The notes beneath the pieces were generated by a model that did no database searches, was not told where the DNA came from, and was given only the letters and a program-made list of their open reading frames with translations. Made by a program: the position numbers and the translations under genes. A stretch of 16,954 nt of DNA. It comes from JBJFCE01 sp964437825. GTDB lineage: Bacteria > Bacillota > Clostridia > Lachnospirales > Lachnospiraceae. Below are positions 1-5,738 of the stretch, one piece after another. Position 1 is the stretch's first letter. Each line of letters begins with the position of its first letter. Location: the NCBI GenBank assembly GCA_964437825.1, contig CAYTIH010000051.1, positions 1 to 16,954 on the forward strand. Direction: 5' to 3'.

Positions 1-400
1 CAGGAAATACATCCAGATCATGATCCAGCGCCAAATATACATTTGCAAGGGTCTGTGCCTCAATTCCCTGAGCCGCATCCACGACGAGGATTGCACCGTC
101 ACAGGCTGCGAGACTTCTGCTGACCTCATAATTGAAATCCACGTGTCCCGGCGTATCAATCAGATTAAAAATATATTCCTCTCCGTCCGCCGCCTTATAA
201 ATCGTACGGACAGCCTGCGCCTTAATCGTGATTCCGCGCTCCCGCTCCAAATCCATATTATCAAGAACCTGCGCCTGCATTTCCCTCTGCGTAAGCAGAC
301 CTGTTTTTTCTATAATCCGATCCGCAAGCGTGGATTTCCCGTGATCGATATGGGCAATAATACAAAAATTCCGAATCTTACTCTGATCTGTCTGTGACAT
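1..400 (-). CDS. lepA: Elongation factor 4 (LepA), N-terminal part, cut by window edge
   Basis: LepA/EF4 is a translational GTPase that acts on the 70S ribosome and is thought to help stalled or mispositioned ribosomes. About 133 residues of the GTPase domain are present. The P-loop AHIDHGKST is at residues 16-24, the switch I motif RGITIK at 55-60 and the G3 motif DTPGH at 82-86. Two ATG codons lie side by side (403 and 400); I chose 400 because it leaves six bases after the GAGG ribosome site, whereas 403 leaves only three. The gene lies downstream of spoIIP in the same direction, the order seen in other spore formers, but a sigma-A-like promoter at 476-504 suggests independent vegetative expression. 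The rest of the gene lies beyond base 1. The family assignment is near certain. Confidence 0.96.
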   Translation of the reverse strand, partial: MSQTDQSKIRNFCIIAHIDHGKSTLADRIIEKTGLLTQREMQAQVLDNMDLERERGITIKAQAVRTIYKAADGEEYIFNLIDTPGHVDFNYEVSRSLAACDGAILVVDAAQGIEAQTLANVYLALDHDLDVFP

Positions 401-412
401 CATTTTCCTCAC

Positions 413-427
413 TTCTGCGCTGCAGAA
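413..427 (-). other. Short hairpin just before the lepA ribosome-binding site
   Basis: On the minus strand TTCTGC and GCAGAA form a perfect six-base stem around a three-base loop. It ends only a few bases before the GAGG Shine-Dalgarno sequence (407-410). It could influence ribosome access to lepA or mRNA stability. It has no T-run, so it is not a terminator. A function is only inferred. Confidence 0.3.
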
Positions 428-475
428 ATTTTCTTACGCACTGTCTCCGTTTTCTTTTTCCTTTTTTTCCATAAG

Positions 476-504
476 AGTATAGCAAATTTCGAATTGCTTG
501 TAAA
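476..504 (-). promoter_or_regulatory. Sigma-A-type promoter for lepA
   Basis: On the minus strand TTTACA (504-499) is followed by exactly 17 bases and TATACT (481-476), with TGC directly before the -10 box as in extended -10 promoters. It lies in the gap between spoIIP and lepA and would give a leader of about 70 bases. This would uncouple lepA from the sporulation genes upstream. Confidence 0.7.
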
Positions 505-507
505 CCG

Positions 508-545
508 ACAAGCGGTTCGTGCCTTTACACAAACGGTTCGTGCCT
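508..545. repeat. Two 17-bp direct repeats, 21-bp period, next to the lepA -35 box
   Basis: acaagcggttcgtgcct (508-524) and acaaacggttcgtgcct (529-545) differ at one base. The period of 21 bp is two DNA helical turns, so both copies face the same side of the helix. The block begins four bases upstream of the -35 hexamer of the lepA promoter, a usual place for an activator site. A simple tandem duplication is the alternative. Confidence 0.6.
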
Positions 546-557
546 GCGCACAGGCAC
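540..557. other. Perfect 7-bp inverted repeat downstream of spoIIP
   Basis: gtgcctg and caggcac form a perfect seven-base stem with a four-base loop. The left arm is the end of the second direct repeat, so the hairpin is built partly from the repeat. It starts 22 bases past the spoIIP stop codon. There is no T-run on the minus strand, so it is at best an mRNA 3' end stabiliser or part of an operator, not a standard terminator. Confidence 0.4.
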
Positions 558-579
558 CTTCCTGCATTTATGCATACCG

Positions 580-2040
580 CTACTCTCCCCGGAATACCAT
601 ATCCAGTACCTGTGCAATGATCGGAACCGTATTCCAAACTTCTTCCCTCGTGTTACTCTGCGCCCCCAGCTCCAACAGCATGTTCTTTCCCACAAAATGC
701 ATATTGTACCGATAGGCCCGCAGATAAATCCCTCTGGTAATCCCCGGATAATATTCATTTGCCAGCACCTGCGCCTGAAAGGAAAACGCCAGATTTTCCT
801 CCCTGTGGGGATTATACAGATAGGAAATGTCACCAATGGTATTGCTGTAGCTTAGTCCGTTAAAAAACATGAATTTTGCGCAGGATACGCCGTCAATATC
901 CGCAACCAGATGCACGCCCTCCTTCACTTCGTCCCTGTGCAGATCAATCACGACTTCTATGGTCGGATATTCCGAAAGCAGCTGCTCGATTGCCGGCTCC
1001 GCCGCCGCATACGCCTGATCGCGCACTTCCACATCATACTGTCCTGTATGGTGAATCACATAATAGCCATATTGCTCATGCAGAATTTCCGCCAGATATT
1101 CCCCCGCTCCCACAACTCCCGTAGAGATATCTCCTTCCACGGAATCCGCATATCCCTCCTGAGAGTGTGTATGATAAATCAAAATCTGCGGACTTGTGTT
1201 ATCCCCATGAATCGTTACATCCGTATGTAATAAAGAATCCAGATTTAATCTTTCGGAATTCACGCTTGTACTGCTGTCAACAATATAGAATCCCTTTACC
1301 AGACTGTCCAGATCCTGATAAACACTGAAATCATAATAAAACGCCGGCGCTGTGCGAAGCGTGACCTGACTGCCCATAATCAGGGAACCGCCTGCCGCCG
1401 CATTCTCCTGATTGACCTGCGCCAAAATATCGTCTGTCTCCGGAAGACCTTCGGCGCCTGCCATATCACCCGCGTACAAGCCGGCGCTGTCCGCCGCTGC
1501 AGCATCTCCTTGATCCTCCCTCAGTGCCTGATTTTCCAGTTCCATTGCCTCCTTGCTGTCAATGTCTTCAAAATAAGAATGCTGATCCTCATCCGCCCCC
1601 TCAAGCGCCAAAATCATTTCATACAGGCTGCTGCTCTCCATATATGCGACATTATCCCTGTCAAGTCCGATATAATACAGCAGCGGAAATTCCTGCCCCA
1701 CGTGTAAAAACACAGCCTCCGCCGCATTGTCAGCCAGCACCGATTCCTTGGAAAAAGTAAGAAACGGCATCATGGTATCGCAGATTTTCCGTTTTAGTGC
1801 GGTCAAAAATGCCTGCGTCCCCCGGACCGTATTTTCCGTCTCCGATCCGGCCTGAACGTTATATTCCGTATCGGATTTATTCCGATCCGGATGCTCTGTT
1901 CCTGTTACATCCTGCGAAAAGCCTTGTGCATAATCCCGGTTTCCGGAAGCATGCAGGATATTGGAAACCGCCGCCAGAAAAAGAAGGCATAAAATGACAA
2001 CCACAATTGCCCTTGCCTGCTTCTGCCTTTGAACCGTCAT
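580..2040 (-). CDS. spoIIP: Stage II sporulation protein P (peptidoglycan hydrolase)
   Basis: SpoIIP is an amidase and endopeptidase that cleaves septal peptidoglycan in the mother cell during engulfment, together with SpoIID and SpoIIM. The 486-residue protein has an N-terminal membrane segment at about 11-31, so the enzyme faces the outside. It then has an acidic, low-complexity linker at about 147-215 and the catalytic domain from about 280. Metal-site motifs are visible: HTHSQE at 290-295, DLHRDE at 366-371 and the late Glu in LELGAQ at 456-461. A GGGAGG site precedes the ATG. It follows gpr by 57 bases, and that gap holds a sigma-E-like promoter. In B. subtilis spoIIP is known to be sigma-E dependent, which fits. 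The acidic linker looks long, but I cannot measure it against the family. Identification is firm. Confidence 0.95.
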   Translation of the reverse strand: MTVQRQKQARAIVVVILCLLFLAAVSNILHASGNRDYAQGFSQDVTGTEHPDRNKSDTEYNVQAGSETENTVRGTQAFLTALKRKICDTMMPFLTFSKESVLADNAAEAVFLHVGQEFPLLYYIGLDRDNVAYMESSSLYEMILALEGADEDQHSYFEDIDSKEAMELENQALREDQGDAAAADSAGLYAGDMAGAEGLPETDDILAQVNQENAAAGGSLIMGSQVTLRTAPAFYYDFSVYQDLDSLVKGFYIVDSSTSVNSERLNLDSLLHTDVTIHGDNTSPQILIYHTHSQEGYADSVEGDISTGVVGAGEYLAEILHEQYGYYVIHHTGQYDVEVRDQAYAAAEPAIEQLLSEYPTIEVVIDLHRDEVKEGVHLVADIDGVSCAKFMFFNGLSYSNTIGDISYLYNPHREENLAFSFQAQVLANEYYPGITRGIYLRAYRYNMHFVGKNMLLELGAQSNTREEVWNTVPIIAQVLDMVFRGE

Positions 2041-2074
2041 GCCTGCGAATCCCTCCCTGCTACAACTCTTACCT

Positions 2075-2103
2075 ATTATATGAGCAGGAGAAAAAGCTTA
2101 TTC
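2075..2103 (-). promoter_or_regulatory. Candidate sigma-E promoter for spoIIP
   Basis: On the minus strand GAATAAG (2103-2097) is followed by 14 bases and CATATAAT (2082-2075). The published B. subtilis sigma-E consensus is roughly KMATATT, 14-15 bases, CATACANT. Here five of seven -35 positions and six of seven defined -10 positions agree. The -35 box overlaps the gpr stop codon, and transcription would start about 28 bases before the spoIIP ATG. The match was judged by eye. Confidence 0.55.
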
Positions 2104-3024
2104 ATCCGCAGAAAATCGTTCAAATGCCATATTTAATCCCTCGGATATCGTAAAGCTGAGCCGCTTTACCGTTTCATCAATATCTTTTCCCGTTACATAA
2201 AAATTGGCAAGCTCAGGCGGAATTTCCGAATCGTCTTTTTCTCTGAGCCCATCCCCGTGCATTCTGACATCATAATGCCACTGCGAAGCCACATCATTTA
2301 CAATTGTCATAGCGTCTACCACAGTCGGAATCCCGAGCGCCACCACTACCGGAATCCCCATGGATTCTTTGGTGATGGCGCTTCTGTGATTGCCTACGCC
2401 GGACCCCGGATGGATCCCGGTATTGGTAATCTGAATGGTGCGGTTTAACCGCTTCGTACTGCGCGCTGCCAAAGCATCCACCACCACCATCGCATCCGGC
2501 TTTGTCTGCAATACAATTCCTTTTAAAATTTCCGCGGTTTCCATTCCCGTTTTTGCCATAACTCCGGGAACAACGGCACTGATTCTGTGCATCCGTTCCT
2601 TATTATAGGCCGCAGGACCATACTCCATGACTACCTGTCTGGTAATCAGCAGATTGTCCGTTACCCTGGGCCCCAGCGAATCCGCGGTCACATCCCGGTT
2701 TCCAAGTCCGACCACCAATATGGAGCGTTCCTTTGACATATCCGGCAAAAGCTTCCAGAGCTGCTTTCCGATTTCCTCCGAAATCTCCCTGTGATAGCCC
2801 TCGTCCGGCTCCGTCATAGCAGGCGCCTCCAGTGTCACATAAGTCCCCATCGGCTTTCCCAAAAGTGCGGCGCCGTTCTGGGATTCAATCATCACCTTTG
2901 TTACATGAATGTCCTTGTGCTCCAGATCATATTCCTCCACAGAAACGCCCCGCAGCTCTCCCGATGCCTCCTGCGCACTTTCTCTGGCTTCCAGTGCAAG
3001 ATCCGTCCTGATTCTCACTTCCAT
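2098..3024 (-). CDS. gpr: Germination protease GPR (peptidase M63)
   Basis: GPR is made as a zymogen in the forespore and degrades small acid-soluble spore proteins during germination. The 308-residue protein carries the family pattern. RTDLALEARE starts at residue 6. GLGNRDVTADSLGPR (106-120) includes D115, and VVVDALAARS (180-189) includes D183. These two Asp align in my reading with D127 and D193, reported as essential in Bacillus megaterium GPR. TGIHPGSGVGN follows at 202-212. The start is set by a GAGGAAAGGAAG site before the ATG. The prosequence before the expected Asp-Leu cut (D8-L9) is only eight residues, against about 15-16 in Bacillus. Upstream, GGAAAAAATA on the minus strand (3062-3053) fits a sigma-F/G -10 box, but I find no good -35 partner. 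It is divergent from rpsT. Confidence 0.96.
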   Translation of the reverse strand: MEVRIRTDLALEARESAQEASGELRGVSVEEYDLEHKDIHVTKVMIESQNGAALLGKPMGTYVTLEAPAMTEPDEGYHREISEEIGKQLWKLLPDMSKERSILVVGLGNRDVTADSLGPRVTDNLLITRQVVMEYGPAAYNKERMHRISAVVPGVMAKTGMETAEILKGIVLQTKPDAMVVVDALAARSTKRLNRTIQITNTGIHPGSGVGNHRSAITKESMGIPVVVALGIPTVVDAMTIVNDVASQWHYDVRMHGDGLREKDDSEIPPELANFYVTGKDIDETVKRLSFTISEGLNMAFERFSADE

Positions 3025-3082
3025 ACGGTCTTCCTTTCCTCTTTTTTTCTGATATTTTTTCCAAAAAAAAGGAATTTATGTA

Positions 3083-3111
3083 TTGACAGAAAGAAGCAAA
3101 GTTACTATCAT
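3083..3111 (+). promoter_or_regulatory. Strong sigma-A promoter for rpsT
   Basis: TTGACA (3083-3088), a 17-base spacer and TATCAT (3106-3111) make a near-consensus vegetative promoter. The expected start lies near 3118, giving a leader of about 80 bases before the rpsT ATG. It lies in the divergent region shared with gpr. Confidence 0.85.
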
Positions 3112-3120
3112 AATAATCGT

Positions 3121-3162
3121 GTGTTTCCGTTAGTTCGTCCGTGTCCGGGTTTAATGAAACAC
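3121..3162 (+). promoter_or_regulatory. Possible stem in the rpsT leader
   Basis: GTGTTTC (3121-3127) and GAAACAC (3156-3162) can form a perfect seven-base stem enclosing 28 bases. It begins about at the predicted transcription start and ends some 24 bases before the GGAGGTG ribosome site. A role in S20 autoregulation is conceivable but only inferred. The stem could also simply protect the mRNA 5' end. Confidence 0.35.
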
Positions 3163-3198
3163 CGATAACAAAGATCATATGATATGGAGGTGTTCATC

Positions 3199-3462
3199 AT
3201 GGCAAATATCAAATCTGCTAAGAAGAGAATTTTAGTCAGCCAGACCAAGGCAGAGAGAAATAAAGCCGTTCGTTCCAGCGTAAAGACTGCTGTTAAGAAA
3301 GTTAACGCTGCAATCGAAGGCGGCGATAAAGAAGCTGCAAAGGCTGCTTTAGTAGATGCTATCAGCATCATTGAAAAGGCTGCAAGCAAGGGCGTATATC
3401 ATGCAAACTATGCTTCCAGAAAAGTATCCCGTCTGAGCATTGCCGTTAATAAAATGGCTTAA
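3199..3462 (+). CDS. rpsT: Small ribosomal subunit protein bS20
   Basis: S20 binds 16S rRNA directly and helps early assembly of the 30S subunit. The protein has 87 residues, the normal length, begins MANIKSAKKRILVSQTKAER and is rich in Lys and Arg, as is typical. The ATG at 3199 is chosen over the in-frame ATG at 3184 because the latter overlaps the ribosome site GGAGGTG, which sits nine bases before 3199. It has its own promoter and a terminator 35 bases past the stop. It stands divergent to gpr, the arrangement also found in Bacillus. Identification is secure. Confidence 0.98.
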   Translation: MANIKSAKKRILVSQTKAERNKAVRSSVKTAVKKVNAAIEGGDKEAAKAALVDAISIIEKAASKGVYHANYASRKVSRLSIAVNKMA

Positions 3463-3497
3463 TTGCAGACTGATACGATTTTCAATTTATAAATCAC

Positions 3498-3533
3498 AAA
3501 AAAGAACCCATACCGTCATGTGGGTTCTTTTTT
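3498..3533. terminator. Bidirectional rho-independent terminator
   Basis: AAAGAACCCA (3501-3510) and TGGGTTCTTT (3521-3530) form a perfect ten-base stem around a ten-base loop, flanked by an A-run on the left and a T-run on the right. It ends rpsT on the plus strand and the zinc-ribbon/TPM unit on the minus strand. Confidence 0.92.
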
Positions 3534-3538
3534 TGATT

Positions 3539-3582
3539 TATGCCGAAATGCGTTAACGGTTCTATATGCCGAAATGCGTTAA
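3539..3582. repeat. Exact 18-bp direct repeat at the 3' end of the TPM gene
   Basis: tatgccgaaatgcgttaa occurs at 3539-3556 and again at 3565-3582, a 26-bp period. On the minus strand each copy begins with TTAACGC, and the first-read copy contains the stop codon of the TPM-domain gene. This looks like a recent short duplication of the gene's end; it does not extend the protein. Confidence 0.75.
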
Positions 3583-4469
3583 TGGTGCCCTCCGCCTCCG
3601 CCGTGGGAATGACCGCCCGCGGATGTATGATGACCCCCGCCGCCTCCGCCTCCGCCGGAGCTGCCGGAACGCTGAATATGCCTTCGGGTAACATGGGTAT
3701 TCACCAGGATATCACTCTGGTGATTTAATGTCGGCCTCCCGCCATTGACATAGGTTGCAGCGATTGTCGTTTTCTTCCCCCTATTCTCGGACAAATGGAT
3801 ACATACATAGACAGCCGCAACAATTACCGCCACTATGATAACCGCATAAAACGGAATTTTCACTTCGGAAATTGACTTTCCTGACATTCGCCGGTAAACG
3901 CCGTTGACATACCGGCAATAGGCTTTATAGGGATCACTGTTTACCTCACTGTTTACCTCATCCACAATATTACTGATATCCCTGCTTGAAAAGGTGTCCT
4001 CCACTCTTCCCGAAGTCGAGAGCCAGTTATAGGCATATCCATGGATACTGTCCGTACTATCCCAGTTATCTACGAAGATACAGCCGTCCCCCCACGGCTT
4101 GTTATAACCGAACATATTCTCATCATAAAAATTGTCGGCATACACCATGACATACTCTTCTTCCGATACATAGCCGATCACGGATTCATAGCTTTTTGCA
4201 TATTCCTCTAAGGGTTCCTCGAGAATCACAAGGACAATATCACAGCCGATCTGCTCCTGCCTCTTTGCAATCAGTTTCTCGAGCTTCTTCTCCTCGGTAT
4301 CCGTCAATTTATCCGCATAATCATATACTCTCTGCTCCGGACAGGCTGTGTTGTTCCTGACATATTCCACGGACTCAGACTTGCTGATCCAGCCTGCCGC
4401 CAGATATAACACCAGCAATATTCCCACAATGATCAGCGGCACACGCATATGTTTTAAATATCTCATCAT
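3579..4469 (-). CDS. TPM-domain membrane protein with Gly/His-rich C-terminal tail
   Basis: This 296-residue protein has an N-terminal membrane segment (about 10-27) and an extracytoplasmic TPM-type domain (about 47-190). The domain has the early motif VYDYADKLTDTEEKKLEKLI and the strand CDIVLVIL. A second membrane segment follows (about 205-226), then a tail ending in a run of Gly and His (267-296). The TPM fold (Pfam TPM_phosphatase) occurs in YgcG- and Psb32-like proteins; the biochemical role in bacteria is unclear. Gly-rich tails are common in this group, but the interspersed His residues could bind metal. It begins one base after the stop codon of the zinc-ribbon gene, so the two are almost certainly one operon. 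Two ATGs (4469, 4466) are adjacent; either may be used. A specific function cannot be named. Confidence 0.8.
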   Translation of the reverse strand: MMRYLKHMRVPLIIVGILLVLYLAAGWISKSESVEYVRNNTACPEQRVYDYADKLTDTEEKKLEKLIAKRQEQIGCDIVLVILEEPLEEYAKSYESVIGYVSEEEYVMVYADNFYDENMFGYNKPWGDGCIFVDNWDSTDSIHGYAYNWLSTSGRVEDTFSSRDISNIVDEVNSEVNSDPYKAYCRYVNGVYRRMSGKSISEVKIPFYAVIIVAVIVAAVYVCIHLSENRGKKTTIAATYVNGGRPTLNHQSDILVNTHVTRRHIQRSGSSGGGGGGGGHHTSAGGHSHGGGGGHH

Positions 4470-4470
4470 C

Positions 4471-5454
4471 CTACAGTACCCCCATCATCATTCTGATCAG
4501 CTGTCCCGCAAGCAGTACAAACCCGAATACCGACGCTCCGTACACAGCCACTCTCCCCTTGGAAACCGGAGCTTTTCCGATCATCTTTCCGCTCTGTCCG
4601 TTCACATGGAAGCGATAGGTCTGTCCGCCATAGCTGTATGTATAAACCCAAACCGGCAAAAGTGCGTAATCCGTTTTCCGGTTCCTGAGATTCAGATTTT
4701 TTCTTTCCGGCGTTACGGAAGAATAGCCGGTAATCGTTTGCATCATCAGTTCTTCCGAATCATTCTGCGCTTTTCTTCTGGCACGCGGCTCCAGCTCATC
4801 AGAACCCATATTATACATTTCTCCGTAAAATCCGGACATATATTTCATTTGGAAGTCTTCCAGCGCTTGATAATTAAAGGGCTCGAGCAGATCCATCGTG
4901 GCATCGTCCATTGCAATGGAAGCATCCACGGGAATCCTGGAAAAATCAATATCCATATCACGTTCTATATGAAATACCTTTGTTTCCGTATACTCAGTAT
5001 CTCCGCTGATCCATGTACGAACCCTTGTCGCCCTTCCCGACCAGATATAATCGGCATGATAATCATATAAAAAGAAAGGGACATAGATTCCTTCCATTTT
5101 TTCTAACGAGGCATGGGACATAAAGCCCGACGGTGCAAATATTCTCTTGCCGAATTCCCTTTGCAGCGCGGCCTCGGCATCCTTCCTGCCGATTTTAAAC
5201 GGCAAAATCAGGTGCGGCGTAAACTGTCCTTCCACACGTTCTTCAAAAATAATATAGCTTCCGCAGTGCGCACACCGCCCCGCCGATGTATACGGGCCAA
5301 TCCGGATCGGAGCGCCGCAATTCGCACACAGGGTAATTCCCTCGCTCCTTACAGGTTCTTCACTGTCGATCCCGTCGCAATGGGGACAGTACATTTTTCC
5401 CCGCTGCGGATCATAAATCACATTTCCGCCGCAGTTATGACATTTATAAATCAT
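4471..5454 (-). CDS. Double zinc-ribbon protein with C-terminal membrane anchor
   Basis: The 327-residue protein starts with two four-cysteine zinc ribbons: C5/C8 with C23/C26, and C43/C46 with C61/C64. The middle, about 75-290, is a soluble domain with motifs such as LILPFKIGR and MEGIYVPFFLYDYHA. A single hydrophobic segment lies near the C-terminus (about 303-323). In Clostridia such proteins are often named TFIIB-type zinc-ribbon proteins, but nothing here supports a role in transcription initiation. The tail anchor places the ribbons at the inner face of the membrane. It shares an operon with the TPM-domain membrane protein, so the pair may form one membrane complex. A good promoter (5501-5529) and an AGAGGAAAAGGG site precede it. 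The function is unknown. Confidence 0.8.
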   Translation of the reverse strand: MIYKCHNCGGNVIYDPQRGKMYCPHCDGIDSEEPVRSEGITLCANCGAPIRIGPYTSAGRCAHCGSYIIFEERVEGQFTPHLILPFKIGRKDAEAALQREFGKRIFAPSGFMSHASLEKMEGIYVPFFLYDYHADYIWSGRATRVRTWISGDTEYTETKVFHIERDMDIDFSRIPVDASIAMDDATMDLLEPFNYQALEDFQMKYMSGFYGEMYNMGSDELEPRARRKAQNDSEELMMQTITGYSSVTPERKNLNLRNRKTDYALLPVWVYTYSYGGQTYRFHVNGQSGKMIGKAPVSKGRVAVYGASVFGFVLLAGQLIRMMMGVL

Positions 5455-5500
5455 CCCTTTTCCTCTTTCCTCTCAGCATATACATTTTTCCTGCTCCTTC

Positions 5501-5529
5501 ATTGTAGTAATTTTTCCGACATGATTCAA
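5501..5529 (-). promoter_or_regulatory. Promoter of the zinc-ribbon/TPM operon
   Basis: On the minus strand TTGAAT (5529-5524), 17 bases, TACAAT (5506-5501) fits a sigma-A promoter well. Transcription would start about 40 bases before the zinc-ribbon ATG. Confidence 0.7.
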
Positions 5530-5583
5530 CAGTTTTTTTCTGCTGCAGAATTCCATGATTTTTTCTTCATCCCATCGCTATTT

Positions 5584-5612
5584 TTTCAAAGATATGATAT
5601 TCTGATTTTAAT
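5584..5612 (+). promoter_or_regulatory. Candidate promoter for the GH2/GH43 unit
   Basis: TTTCAA (5584-5589), 17 bases, TTTAAT (5607-5612) is a moderate sigma-A match in an AT-rich stretch. If used, the inverted repeat at 5639-5704 would lie in the leader. A weaker alternative, TTTTGA (5682-5687) with TACATT (5705-5710) at 17 bases, would instead place the promoter over the repeat's right arm. The sequence alone does not decide between them. Confidence 0.35.
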
Positions 5613-5638
5613 ATGGATTTATATCTCATACATGCTTG

Positions 5639-5704
5639 GGTAATTACGAAACTCTTTTCAGGTTACTTTCATTGCACAATGTTTTGATGAGTTTCGCAAT
5701 TGCC
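5639..5704. promoter_or_regulatory. 16-bp inverted repeat with nested palindrome upstream of GH2
   Basis: ggtaattacgaaactc (5639-5654) and gagtttcgcaattgcc (5689-5704) are inverted copies matching at 14 of 16 positions, separated by 34 bases. Inside lies the palindrome CATTGCACAATG (5670-5681). The right arm ends about 21 bases before the GH2 ribosome site. It may be a paired operator for a sugar-responsive regulator, or a hairpin in the leader. No regulator gene is nearby. Confidence 0.6.
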
Positions 5705-5738
5705 TACATTATCAAAATATGAAATGAGGAGGCACTTC

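Noticed and set aside
20..397. Plus-strand open frame of 125 codons
   Set aside because: It lies antisense to lepA, whose GTPase motifs are clear; it has no ribosome site and no recognisable protein features.
434..472. A 12-codon leader peptide (MEKKEKENGDSA) before lepA
   Set aside because: Its ATG falls at or before the predicted transcription start of the lepA promoter, so it would not be translated from that mRNA; there is no ribosome site.
3053..3062. GGAAAAAATA as a full sigma-F/G promoter of gpr
   Set aside because: The -10 part fits, but no matching -35 box lies at the expected distance, so I do not list it as a promoter.
4348..5070. Plus-strand open frame of 240 codons
   Set aside because: It is antisense to the zinc-ribbon and TPM genes, which have proper starts, ribosome sites and domain motifs; its own translation looks like reverse-strand sequence.
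5113..5643. Plus-strand open frame of 176 codons upstream of GH2
   Set aside because: Most of it runs antisense to the zinc-ribbon gene and then through an AT-rich gap containing promoters; no ribosome site or known motif.
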